This document shows positions 25,063 to 32,727 of a stretch of 56,010 nt of DNA, one piece after another. The stretch's first letter is position 1; every line of letters begins with the position of its first letter. Location: NCBI GenBank assembly GCA_025210735.1, contig JAOARD010000004.1, forward strand, positions 1 to 56,010. The letters run 5' to 3'. The position numbers were made by a program, and so were the translations under genes. A model generated the notes under the pieces. The model worked only from the letters and a program-made list of their open reading frames with translations. It ran no database searches and had not been told where the DNA came from. This DNA comes from Bacteroidales bacterium. GTDB lineage: Bacteria > Bacteroidota > Bacteroidia > Bacteroidales > UBA6680.

Positions 25063-25968
25063 TTATTTGACAAAGTTGTTTCTAACCTTTGCAATTTTCT
25101 TTTTTAGTTTTCTGAAACCACTTTCACTTATATGAAATTTTCTTTCAGATCGTAATATTACTTTTCCTCCAATATGTTTAGTTTCGGTTTTTTCCGTTTT
25201 AACCTCAATAAGATCAAAGCTTCGTTTTAAATCTTTAAGCTCTTTAAATGTTTTTCGCATCTGTGCATCGTTTTTATACTGAAGCATAATTCTGTAAACA
25301 TTCTCCATAGCCAATTTTTGTTCAAGAATTCTATCCATAAGTTCAGTCTTTTCAGATGTTGACTCGTCTAACAGATACGTTGCAATATACATACCCTCAA
25401 TCCATCCGCCAATTAGCGATAATACAGATAAAGAGGTTCTGTTCTCATCCTGCAAAGTCTGATTTGTATTCATTAAGGTTTCTGAAACAACTTCAATAAT
25501 AACATCTCTATCGTTTATATTTTCCTCTAATTTCTTTACAACCTCATCGCTTATTACATTTAAGATACCCAGATTCTCAGCCAGTTTTTTGCAGGCATCC
25601 ATGTAGTTAATAATATGCTGCGATTGATCAAACAGACTAGCATAACTCAGGTCTGTAGTATATACACCAAGAGCCAACGACATCTCATCAAGAGTAACAT
25701 AATCCTCAACTTTTTTATCATTGCTTAAAACTTCAGGAGTAAAATCAGCACCTGCTCTTTTTATCATCATAGAAGTTTCAAGAGGAGATGGCAGCGAGTA
25801 TATAATCTCCTTTACAAGTTCAAGGTTGTTTTCAATCTGCTCTTCAGCTTCAATCTCGCTTAATACGCTCTCTAGATTATCTTCGTCACTGTTCTCTCTA
25901 TTGCAATTACATGAAGATATAGTTGCTAAGATAATCGTAAGTAGAATAATGAATGTTCTGTATTTCAT
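25063..25968 (-). CDS. Putative lipoprotein, helical, unknown function
   Basis: 301 aa. Type II signal peptide KYRTFIILLTIILATISSC with the lipidated Cys at about 20, followed by an Asp/Glu/Asn-rich linker typical of exported Bacteroidota lipoproteins. The body is nearly all helical: EVLSNDKKVEDYVTLDEMSL, LGVYTTDLSYASLFDQSQ, VKKLEENINDRDVIIEVVSE, then a basic C-terminal region KLKKKIAKVRNNFVK. I recall uncharacterised Bacteroidota lipoproteins of this shape (LGVYxxDLxY motif) but cannot name the family. First gene of a two-gene minus-strand unit. Confidence 0.75.
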   Translation of the reverse strand: MKYRTFIILLTIILATISSCNCNRENSDEDNLESVLSEIEAEEQIENNLELVKEIIYSLPSPLETSMMIKRAGADFTPEVLSNDKKVEDYVTLDEMSLALGVYTTDLSYASLFDQSQHIINYMDACKKLAENLGILNVISDEVVKKLEENINDRDVIIEVVSETLMNTNQTLQDENRTSLSVLSLIGGWIEGMYIATYLLDESTSEKTELMDRILEQKLAMENVYRIMLQYKNDAQMRKTFKELKDLKRSFDLIEVKTEKTETKHIGGKVILRSERKFHISESGFRKLKKKIAKVRNNFVK

Positions 25969-26191
25969 ACCCGAATGGTTATTTAAATAATTGAATTATT
26001 ATTAAATATACTGGTATTTTTTTTTAGAGTCAACCCCTTAAGTGACAAATAATCATATAAAAACAATATTTTTTGATTAATTATTGAAACATTAGCTTCA
26101 ATGTTTCTTGCTTAATATCGTGTATATACTATAGCTTCAGACTATTTTTATACCATATATCTCAGACTGGTTTTTTTGGAATAAATATTAC

Positions 26192-26199
26192 TATTTTTG
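26192..26199 (+). promoter_or_regulatory. candidate -7 box for the HEAT-ubiA operon
   Basis: TATTTTTG (exact TAnnTTTG) followed by CC. Predicted leader about 22 nt to the ATG at 26227. This supports the downstream ATG over an in-frame start at 26197, which overlaps the box. Confidence 0.5.
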
Positions 26200-26226
26200 C
26201 CTTTCGGAATAAATACTATAAGATAT

Positions 26227-26724
26227 ATGAATCGTCAGGAGGCATTAGCAGCACTTAAAAGTTCAGATAGTTTAAAAATTACTGAAGCGTTAAAATTTGT
26301 AAGAGAGAGTGGAGATAATAAACTGCTTGAGCAGGTACTTACTATTTTAAGGGATACGGATAATTCAGATATAAGATTAGAGGTAATTAATCTGATAAAT
26401 GATTTGCGTAATAAAGATTGTAAATCTGTAATTTTTAATGCACTTAACGACGATACATATGCGTTGGTACATAAGTATATTATAAGTTCGTGCTGGCAGA
26501 ATGCAATTGATTTCTCTGATGATATAATGCTGTTTATTGATATGTTACCGTCAGCTGATTTTGAGACAGCAATTGAGATATTCTCAGTAGTTGATAATTT
26601 TATTGAGGAGATCACAGAAGATAATAAGCAGAAAATATTGGAATTGTTGAATAAAACTTCAGAATCGATTGATGAAAATAAACAAGCGCTACTATTAGAA
26701 TTGCAAAAATTAATAAAAGAGTAG
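26227..26724 (+). CDS. HEAT-repeat-like protein
   Basis: 165 aa from the ATG at 26227. Helical repeats such as NRQEALAALKSSDSLKITEA, EQVLTILRDTDNSDIRLEVI and DCKSVIFNALNDDTYALVHK follow HEAT-like periodicity (about four pairs). No signal peptide; cytoplasmic scaffold or adaptor type. It is 6 bp upstream of the ubiA-like gene, so co-transcribed. Partner not known. Confidence 0.75.
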   Translation: MNRQEALAALKSSDSLKITEALKFVRESGDNKLLEQVLTILRDTDNSDIRLEVINLINDLRNKDCKSVIFNALNDDTYALVHKYIISSCWQNAIDFSDDIMLFIDMLPSADFETAIEIFSVVDNFIEEITEDNKQKILELLNKTSESIDENKQALLLELQKLIKE

Positions 26725-26730
26725 CCTGAT

Positions 26731-27576
26731 ATGCTTAAATATCTTAGTCTGGTAAAATTTAGCCATACAATATTTGCAATGCCTTTTGCAATATTGGGAT
26801 TTGTTATTGCCATATGTAATAATGGTAGTTTTCATTACATGTCGTTACTGTATGTGGTTTTGTGTATGATATTTGCCCGTAATGCAGCAATGGGTTTTAA
26901 CCGATATCTTGACAGAGACATTGATAGCAGAAATGTGAGAACAGAAAAAAGAGAGATCCCTTCTGGTCTAATATCTGGTAAAAGAGCTCTGGTATTTGTT
27001 ATTGTGAATTCTATACTGTTTTGTGCAACCACTCTATTGATAAATACACTTGTTTTTTACCTTAGTTTTGTTGCTCTGTTTGTTGTATTGGGGTATAGTT
27101 ATACTAAACGATTTACATACCTGTGCCACTATGTTCTTGGTATTGGTTTAGGACTGGCACCTGTAGGAAGTTACCTTACGGTAAATCCTTCGTTTGATTT
27201 AGTACCTGTTCTGTTAGGATTTGCAGTGGCAACATGGGTTGCAGGTTTTGATATTATTTATGCTTTGCAGGATGCTGACTTTGACAGGGATAATAGTTTA
27301 CACTCAGTACCAGCAAAATTTGGTGCTAAACGTGCGTTGCTAATATCTCGTTTTAGTCATATTATTTCTGTACTTATAATTTGGTACTCTGCATATATGT
27401 CAGGAACAGGAGTGCTTTATTACATTGGTGCGGGAGTATACTCTTTACTTATAATTTACCAACACAGTATTGTTAAATATAATGATTTGTCAAGAATAAA
27501 TGTAGCATTTTTCACAACTAATGGAGTTGTAAGTATTCTGTTCTCAATCCTTGCTATATCGGCATATCTGTTATAA
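26731..27576 (+). CDS. UbiA-like polyprenyltransferase (futalosine menaquinone route type)
   Basis: 281 aa, about eight membrane segments. First Asp motif NRYLDRDIDSRNVRT (57-71) and second DADFDRDNSLHS (181-192), which bind Mg2+-polyprenyl diphosphate. The FARNAAMGFNRYLD and REIPSG signatures match the UbiA-like subgroup often annotated as 4-hydroxybenzoate polyprenyltransferase in organisms with the futalosine menaquinone pathway (MqnP), rather than true UbiA or MenA. Prenylates an aromatic acid in the cytoplasmic membrane. No other mqn gene is nearby except mtnN, whose family also hydrolyses aminodeoxyfutalosine in some species. Confidence 0.88.
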   Translation: MLKYLSLVKFSHTIFAMPFAILGFVIAICNNGSFHYMSLLYVVLCMIFARNAAMGFNRYLDRDIDSRNVRTEKREIPSGLISGKRALVFVIVNSILFCATTLLINTLVFYLSFVALFVVLGYSYTKRFTYLCHYVLGIGLGLAPVGSYLTVNPSFDLVPVLLGFAVATWVAGFDIIYALQDADFDRDNSLHSVPAKFGAKRALLISRFSHIISVLIIWYSAYMSGTGVLYYIGAGVYSLLIIYQHSIVKYNDLSRINVAFFTTNGVVSILFSILAISAYLL

Positions 27577-27577
27577 T

Positions 27578-27628
27578 ATAACATTGCAATTGCAATGTTA
27601 TGAGGCTTATGTTTAGGTATTTATACCT
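27578..27628 (+). terminator. Two hairpins after the ubiA-like gene
   Basis: A 24-bp perfect palindrome (27578-27601; arms ataacattgcaa) begins 2 nt after the stop. A second small hairpin aggtat / atacct (27615-27620 and 27623-27628) is followed by cttgtatttta. Neither has a strong T-run. Weak terminator. Confidence 0.45.
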
Positions 27629-27629
27629 C

Positions 27630-27661
27630 TTGTATTTTACGTTTAAATAGCGTTATATTTG
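27630..27661 (+). promoter_or_regulatory. Promoter of the tryptophanase gene
   Basis: TTG at 27630-27632, a 21-bp spacer, and TATATTTG at 27654-27661 (exact -7). Predicted start near 27667, giving a long leader of about 195 nt before the ATG at 27863. Confidence 0.6.
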
Positions 27662-27862
27662 TATAATGCTAACTATTAATGCTTTTTAAGCAAATTAGAT
27701 TTTATGATTATATACAGTAACAAGAAGTTATACCCAGTAAATCTTTTTCTTAATATTAAGAAAAGGGACTCTTTTTGTATATAAACTATCGTAACCAACC
27801 TGATCTGTTCAGATCGAGATTTCATAACTAATTTATTAAAAACGTAATAAAAATCTATTACT
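27662..27862 (+). promoter_or_regulatory. Long structured leader of the tryptophanase gene
   Basis: About 195 nt from the predicted start to the ATG. Holds a 20-bp palindrome (27745-27764, centred on cttaatattaag) and a gatctg-tt-cagatc hairpin (27802-27815). A 26-codon frame at 27704-27784 (MIIYSNKKLYPVNLFLNIKK...) overlaps the first palindrome; it has two Tyr but no Trp codon, so it is not a TnaC homologue. Regulation through this leader is possible but unproven. Confidence 0.3.
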
Positions 27863-29239
27863 ATGGATTTACCATTTGCAGAATCGTATAAGATTAAGAT
27901 GGTGGAGGCTATCCGCCGCAGTACAAGAGAAGAGAGAGAAGAGTGGATTAAAGAAGCAAAGTACAATCTGTTTAATCTGCGAAGCGACCAGGTGTTTATT
28001 GATTTGCTGACTGACTCGGGAACAGGTGCTATGAGTGATCGTCAGTGGTCTGAACTAATGCTTGGAGATGAGAGTTATGCAGGAGCATCTTCGTATCAGA
28101 AGATGAAAAATGCAATTAAGAATATTTTGGGATTCGACTATTTTTTGCCAACACATCAGGGTAGAGCAGCAGAGAATGTACTGTTTTCTACACTTGTTAA
28201 AGAGGGTGATGTAGTACCCGGAAACTCACATTTTGATACTACAAAAGGACATATTGAGTTCCGTAAAGCTAAAGCAATTGATTGTACTATTGACGAAGCT
28301 TTTGATACCACAAATGAACACCCTTTTAAAGGAAATATAGATCTTAATAAACTTGAAGAGGTTTATAAAACGACACCACTTGATAAAATACCGTTTGTAA
28401 TAGTTACAGTTACAAATAATACTGCCGGAGGACAACCTGTATCGTTAGAGAATATAAAAGCAGTTGCTGAGTTATCTGAAAGATATGGAGTAAAGGTGAT
28501 GTTTGACTCTGCGCGTTTTGCAGAGAATGCATACTTTATTAAGATTCGTGAGAATGGTTATGCTGATAAAACAATTAAGGAGATTGTTAGAGATATGTAT
28601 CAGTATGCTGACTATATGACAATGAGTTCAAAAAAGGATGCTATTGTTAATATGGGTGGATTTATTGGCTTTAAGGACGAAGAGACATATCGTAAGGCGT
28701 GTACTTTTAATATAATGTTTGAAGGGTATATTACATATGGTGGTATGTCCGGAAGAGATATGAATGCACTTGCACAAGGTCTTGATGAAGGTACAGAGTT
28801 CGATTATCTTGAAACACGTATTAAGCAGGTAGAGTATCTTGGATCTAAACTTGAAGAGTACGGAATACCATTCCAGCGTCCGGTTGGAGGTCATGCAATA
28901 TTTGTTGATGCAAAAAAGGTACTTCCAAATGTTCCGAGAGAGGAGTTTCCTGCTCAGACATTAGGTGTAGAGTTATACCTTGAGGCGGGTATCAGAGGTG
29001 TTGAGATTGGAGCAATTCTTGCGGACAGAGATCCGGTAACACGAGAGAACAGATACCCTGAACTTGAGCTGTTACGTCTGGCAATACCACGACGCACATA
29101 TACAAACAACCATATGGATGTTATTGCAGCTGCGTTTAAAAACGTATATGACAGAAGAGAGTCAGTTACCAGAGGTATGGAGATAAAATGGGAAGCGCCT
29201 ATTATGAGACACTTCACAGTTGAGCTTGACAGATTATAA
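27863..29239 (+). CDS. tnaA: Tryptophanase (beta-eliminating lyase; tyrosine phenol-lyase family)
   Basis: 458 aa, PLP fold-type I. PLP lysine in MSSKKDAIV (Lys257), VMFDSARFAENAYFI for cofactor binding, and FIDLLTDSGTGAMSD and PTHQGRAAEN near the N-terminus. Tryptophanase and tyrosine phenol-lyase are close relatives. At the two discriminating sites the protein has Asp125 (HFDTTKG; Thr124 in C. freundii TPL, Asp137 in E. coli TnaA) and Ile382 (GVEIGAIL; Arg381 in TPL, aliphatic in TnaA). Both favour tryptophanase: L-tryptophan to indole, pyruvate and ammonia. Cytoplasmic, K+-dependent in the family. Monocistronic, strong terminator at 29262. No tnaB permease nearby. Confidence 0.87.
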   Translation: MDLPFAESYKIKMVEAIRRSTREEREEWIKEAKYNLFNLRSDQVFIDLLTDSGTGAMSDRQWSELMLGDESYAGASSYQKMKNAIKNILGFDYFLPTHQGRAAENVLFSTLVKEGDVVPGNSHFDTTKGHIEFRKAKAIDCTIDEAFDTTNEHPFKGNIDLNKLEEVYKTTPLDKIPFVIVTVTNNTAGGQPVSLENIKAVAELSERYGVKVMFDSARFAENAYFIKIRENGYADKTIKEIVRDMYQYADYMTMSSKKDAIVNMGGFIGFKDEETYRKACTFNIMFEGYITYGGMSGRDMNALAQGLDEGTEFDYLETRIKQVEYLGSKLEEYGIPFQRPVGGHAIFVDAKKVLPNVPREEFPAQTLGVELYLEAGIRGVEIGAILADRDPVTRENRYPELELLRLAIPRRTYTNNHMDVIAAAFKNVYDRRESVTRGMEIKWEAPIMRHFTVELDRL

Positions 29240-29261
29240 AACATAATTTATAATATAAAGT

Positions 29262-29300
29262 GAAACCCTCTCCGTAATTGTGAGAGGGTTTCTTATTTTT
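29262..29300 (+). terminator. Intrinsic terminator of tnaA
   Basis: 11-bp stem gaaaccctctc / gagagggtttc (29262-29272 and 29282-29292), 9-nt loop, T-rich tail to 29300. The tail overlaps the -7 box of the next gene. Confidence 0.9.
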
Positions 29301-29301
29301 G
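29294..29301 (+). promoter_or_regulatory. candidate -7 box of mtnN inside the tnaA terminator tail
   Basis: TATTTTTG (exact TAnnTTTG). Predicted leader about 11 nt to the ATG at 29318. The -33 position would fall in the terminator stem-loop. Confidence 0.45.
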
Positions 29302-29317
29302 TATAAATTTTAAGCCG

Positions 29318-30004
29318 ATGATTGGAATTATTGGGGCTATGGATCAGGAGATCAAAGCCTATTTGAATACTGCAACAGATATAGTTGAGAATAATTGGAA
29401 TGGAGTAATATTCTATTCAGGAAAACTGTTTGATAAGGAGGTTTGTATTGTAAAAAGTGGTGTAGGTAAAGTTTTGGCGTCAGCAGTTTGTCAAAAACTT
29501 ATTGATACATACAGTGTTGATAAAATTGTATTTACAGGAGTTGCGGGAGCAATAAACCCGGAATATAATATTGGCGATATTGTTGTTAGTACAGACACAA
29601 TGCAGCACGATATGGATGCTACAGATCTTGGTTTTAAAGTAGGAGAGATACCATACTCTGATTTCTATATTATTAAAGCAGATAAGGAATTATTTGATAT
29701 CTTACAAAACTGTAAAGTTGATAACCATAAAATATGGTTCGGCAGGATTCTTACAGGTGATGTATTTGTATCGTCAGGAAACAGCAAGCGTACTTTTATG
29801 AGAGAAACACTTAACGGCGATGCTGTAGAGATGGAGGGTGCTGCTATTGGTACTGTGGCTTCATTGAACCATATACCATTTATTATTGTTCGTACAATTT
29901 CAGATAAAGCCGATGGAGAAGCTACAAATAGTTTTGAGGAGTTCCTTCCGGTTGTGGCAGATAATTCATATAAGGTTGTAAAACAGTTATTACAAAATTT
30001 ATAA
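29318..30004 (+). CDS. mtnN: 5'-methylthioadenosine/S-adenosylhomocysteine nucleosidase
   Basis: 228 aa. N-terminus MIGIIGAMDQEI with the catalytic acid Glu11, GVAGAINPEYNIGDIVVS, VFVSSGNSKRTF, the ribose-binding VEMEGAAIGTVA and the base-contacting TISDKADG near the C-terminus. Hydrolyses MTA and SAH to adenine plus methylthioribose or S-ribosylhomocysteine; homologues also cleave 6-amino-6-deoxyfutalosine in menaquinone synthesis. Cytoplasmic. Followed after 28 bp by the MATE transporter, with which it is probably transcribed. Confidence 0.95.
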   Translation: MIGIIGAMDQEIKAYLNTATDIVENNWNGVIFYSGKLFDKEVCIVKSGVGKVLASAVCQKLIDTYSVDKIVFTGVAGAINPEYNIGDIVVSTDTMQHDMDATDLGFKVGEIPYSDFYIIKADKELFDILQNCKVDNHKIWFGRILTGDVFVSSGNSKRTFMRETLNGDAVEMEGAAIGTVASLNHIPFIIVRTISDKADGEATNSFEEFLPVVADNSYKVVKQLLQNL

Positions 30005-30032
30005 AAAATATTTAGAGAGGTAAAATAGTTTA

Positions 30033-31376
30033 ATGATTGACTTAACAGATGGCAGGGAAGGAAGATTGATATTGAGATTTGCAATACCTATGTTTATTGC
30101 AAATATATTTCAGCAGTTATATAATATTATTGATAGTGTTATTGTAGGTCAGGTTATAAGTAAAGATGCCCTTGCTGAAGTTGGTGCTTCGTTTCCTATT
30201 ATATATGCACTTATAGCACTGGTTATAGGGTTAGGCTCAGGGGGTACTGTTGTTGTTTCTCAATATTTTGGAGCAAAGAATATTGAGAAGGTTAAGAGGA
30301 GTATCGATACCATATTTTTATTTCTGATTGTAGCATCTGTATTAACATCTATATTGGGTATAATATTCAGTGAGTCGTTGTTCAAACTTTTGCAACTACC
30401 GGAAGAGCTAATTCCAAATGCATCATCGTATCTGAAGATATATCTTGGTGGAATGCTGGTGTTTTTTGGATTTTCAGGAACCAGTTCTATTCTCCGTGGT
30501 ATGGGCGACTCAAGAACTCCATTAAAATTTCTTGTAGGAACAACAATATTGAATGTGATTCTGGATCTGTTGTTTATTATAGTGTTTAAATGGGGTATTG
30601 AAGGTGCTGCATGGGCAACCGTAGCATCACAAACAGTTGGATTAATTGCTATTACAGTTTATCTGCACAGAACGCATGATATTATGAAGTTCAGACTGTT
30701 TAATCTGAATTTTGATTGGTCTATCTTTAAAGATATTGTTAGAATTGGTTTGCCAACAGGATTTCAGCAAACGTTTGTTGCATTAGGAATGATGGCACTG
30801 CTTGGTATAGTTAATACATTTGGAACCGATGTAATTGCGGCATACTCTGTAGCCGGGCGTATAGATGCAATGGCATCGATGCCCGCTATGGCATTCTCGG
30901 CAGCTTTGGCAACATTTGTGGGGCAGAATATTGGTGCAGGAAAACTGGACAGGGTAAAGAAAGGGCTTATAGCAACAATAAAGATGTCTACCATATACTG
31001 CCTGTTTATAACTGCTGTTGCTGTAATATTTGGGCATTATCTTATGATGATGTTTACTGATGACGAAAATGTTATCTCTATAGGATATGAGTACCTTATT
31101 ATAGTGAGTTCATTCTATCTGTTATTTAATATGATGTTTATGTATACAGGTGTATTACGTGGAGCTGGTGCAACACTAATACCAATGTTTATAACATTAA
31201 TATCGTTGTGGTTTATAAGAATACCAATAGCATATTTTTTGTCAGACCACATTGGCGAATCAGGAATATGGTGGGCTATACCAATTGCATGGTTTGTAGG
31301 TATGGTAGGATCATATATCTATTATCTTACAGGTAAATGGAAGAATAAAGGTGTAGTTAAAACACAAAAAGCATAG
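30033..31376 (+). CDS. MATE family efflux transporter
   Basis: 447 aa with 12 predicted membrane segments in two homologous halves. The N-half motif ANIFQQLYNIIDSVIVGQVI and GLGSGGTVVVSQYFGAKN, and the C-half motif MPAMAFSAALATFVGQNIGA, are typical of the MATE/NorM superfamily. Exports organic cations or drugs using Na+ or H+ gradients across the cytoplasmic membrane. Substrate not inferable. Likely in one transcript with mtnN. Confidence 0.93.
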   Translation: MIDLTDGREGRLILRFAIPMFIANIFQQLYNIIDSVIVGQVISKDALAEVGASFPIIYALIALVIGLGSGGTVVVSQYFGAKNIEKVKRSIDTIFLFLIVASVLTSILGIIFSESLFKLLQLPEELIPNASSYLKIYLGGMLVFFGFSGTSSILRGMGDSRTPLKFLVGTTILNVILDLLFIIVFKWGIEGAAWATVASQTVGLIAITVYLHRTHDIMKFRLFNLNFDWSIFKDIVRIGLPTGFQQTFVALGMMALLGIVNTFGTDVIAAYSVAGRIDAMASMPAMAFSAALATFVGQNIGAGKLDRVKKGLIATIKMSTIYCLFITAVAVIFGHYLMMMFTDDENVISIGYEYLIIVSSFYLLFNMMFMYTGVLRGAGATLIPMFITLISLWFIRIPIAYFLSDHIGESGIWWAIPIAWFVGMVGSYIYYLTGKWKNKGVVKTQKA

Positions 31377-31436
31377 TGAACTATATTATACTAAAAGGTG
31401 TTGATATAGATTAGCATATTTATAAAAACATAGAAA

Positions 31437-32192
31437 ATGAAGATACTTATTTCACCTGCTAAATCGCTGAAAGATAGTGTTACATCTGATAACTTTGATA
31501 GATGTACTCACCCGGAGTTTATTGATAGTGCAGAAGAGCTTATAGCAATCATGCGTAAAAAGAGTTCTGCCGATATAGCTGCCATGATGAAGATTAGTGA
31601 TAAACTATCTGATCTGAACAGAGAGAGATTTCAGGCATGGGAGAAAACAGATCATAAAAGGAATGGTAATCCGGCGGCATTTGTTTTTGACGGTGATGTA
31701 TATAAAGGTCTGGATATTGAAACTTTTAGTTCTGATGATGTTATCTACGCACAAAATATTTTACGTAGTTTGTCCGGACTATACGGAATATTAAAACCTC
31801 TTGATGCAATTCTTCCTTATCGTTTAGAGATGGGAAGTAAGGTTGAGAATAGTAATGGCAATACACTTTATAAATTCTGGGGCGACAGGATAACCGATTT
31901 TATTAACAATGAGGAGGAAGAGGTGTTGATAAACCTGGCATCAAATGAATATTTTAAGGTTATTAACCCAAAAAAAATAAATGCAAGAATAATAACACCA
32001 GAGTTTAAAGAGCTACGTGGCGATAAACTAAAGGTTATATCGTTTTCGGCGAAAAAGGCGCGTGGCTTAATGTCCAGATATATTATTCAGAACAGAATAA
32101 GTAATATTGAGGATATAAAAAGCTTTGATGTTGAAAACTATCGTTTTTCTGAAGAGTTGTCAAATGAGAATAGTTGGGTGTTTACAAGGTAG
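31437..32192 (+). CDS. yaaA: Peroxide stress protein YaaA
   Basis: 251 aa, standard length. Family signatures: MKILISPAKSLKD at the start, QNILRSLSGLYGILKPLDAI, KFWGDRITDFIN, NLASNEYFKVINP and ISFSAKKARGLMSRYII. In E. coli YaaA lowers free iron during H2O2 stress and has DNA-binding ability through a helix-hairpin-helix-like element. Cytoplasmic. Followed by a short terminator whose tail overlaps the next promoter box. Confidence 0.94.
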   Translation: MKILISPAKSLKDSVTSDNFDRCTHPEFIDSAEELIAIMRKKSSADIAAMMKISDKLSDLNRERFQAWEKTDHKRNGNPAAFVFDGDVYKGLDIETFSSDDVIYAQNILRSLSGLYGILKPLDAILPYRLEMGSKVENSNGNTLYKFWGDRITDFINNEEEEVLINLASNEYFKVINPKKINARIITPEFKELRGDKLKVISFSAKKARGLMSRYIIQNRISNIEDIKSFDVENYRFSEELSNENSWVFTR

Positions 32193-32223
32193 TTGAAAAA
32201 CCGTGTAAAAAATTCTTGATAAA

Positions 32224-32257
32224 ATCTGTTTCAAAAAGTAAAAAACAGATACTTTTG
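32224..32257 (+). terminator. Terminator of yaaA overlapping a -7 box
   Basis: 8-bp stem atctgttt / aaacagat (32224-32231 and 32243-32250) followed by acttttg. The terminal bases TACTTTTG (32250-32257) match TAnnTTTG and are placed to start transcription about 15-20 nt before the DUF3127 ATG at 32278. Confidence 0.55.
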
Positions 32258-32277
32258 TTGCTGAAATTAGAATAGAT

Positions 32278-32658
32278 ATGGAAATAACAGGAAAACTATA
32301 CCAAAAATTAGCTGAGCAATCAGGAACATCAGCAAGAGGAGAGTGGAGAAAACAGGACTTTATTATTGAAACAGAGGAGCAATATCCTAAGAAAGTATGT
32401 ATCTCTAACTGGAATAACAAAGTTGATTTGGATAGTGTTGCGGAAGGAACAACAGTAACCGCATCAATTAATATTGAGAGTAGAGAATTTAACGGACGTT
32501 GGTACACTGATGTTAAGGTTTGGAGAATGTCTGTAAATGGTCAGGGAGGAACACCTCCACCACCAGATATGCCTGATTTTAGTCAGATGAATGATGCTCC
32601 ACCGGCAAATAACAATGCAGATCAATTTGCCCCACAAGACGACGATCTACCATTTTAA
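32278..32658 (+). CDS. DUF3127 protein with SSB-like acidic tail
   Basis: 126 aa. Residues 1-90 are the beta-rich DUF3127 domain: MEITGKLYQKLAEQSGTSAR, GEWRKQDFIIETEEQYPKKV, CISNWNNKVDLDSV, GRWYTDVKVWRMS. This looks like an OB-fold. The remaining tail is Pro/Asn/Gln-rich and ends DDDLPF, very like the acidic tip (DDDIPF) with which single-stranded-DNA-binding protein recruits partners. Function in the family is not established; a nucleic-acid-binding role is inferred from the architecture. Own promoter and strong terminator. Confidence 0.85.
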   Translation: MEITGKLYQKLAEQSGTSARGEWRKQDFIIETEEQYPKKVCISNWNNKVDLDSVAEGTTVTASINIESREFNGRWYTDVKVWRMSVNGQGGTPPPPDMPDFSQMNDAPPANNNADQFAPQDDDLPF

Positions 32659-32670
32659 ATTGAAATATTC

Positions 32671-32707
32671 AGAGCAGATATCACAGTGATATTTGCTCTT
32701 TTTTTTA
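32671..32707 (+). terminator. Intrinsic terminator of the DUF3127 gene
   Basis: 13-bp stem agagcagatatca / tgatatttgctct (32671-32683 and 32687-32699, one G-U) with a 3-nt loop and a run of nine T. Confidence 0.92.
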
Positions 32708-32727
32708 TCCCCTTAAATTTACATGTA

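Noticed and set aside
27704..27784. TnaC-type leader peptide for tryptophan sensing
   Set aside because: The 26-codon frame has no Trp codon and no similarity to TnaC; kept only as an uncharacterised leader frame.
27863..29239. Assignment as tyrosine phenol-lyase
   Set aside because: The two substrate-discriminating positions are Asp125 and Ile382, as in tryptophanase, instead of Thr and Arg.
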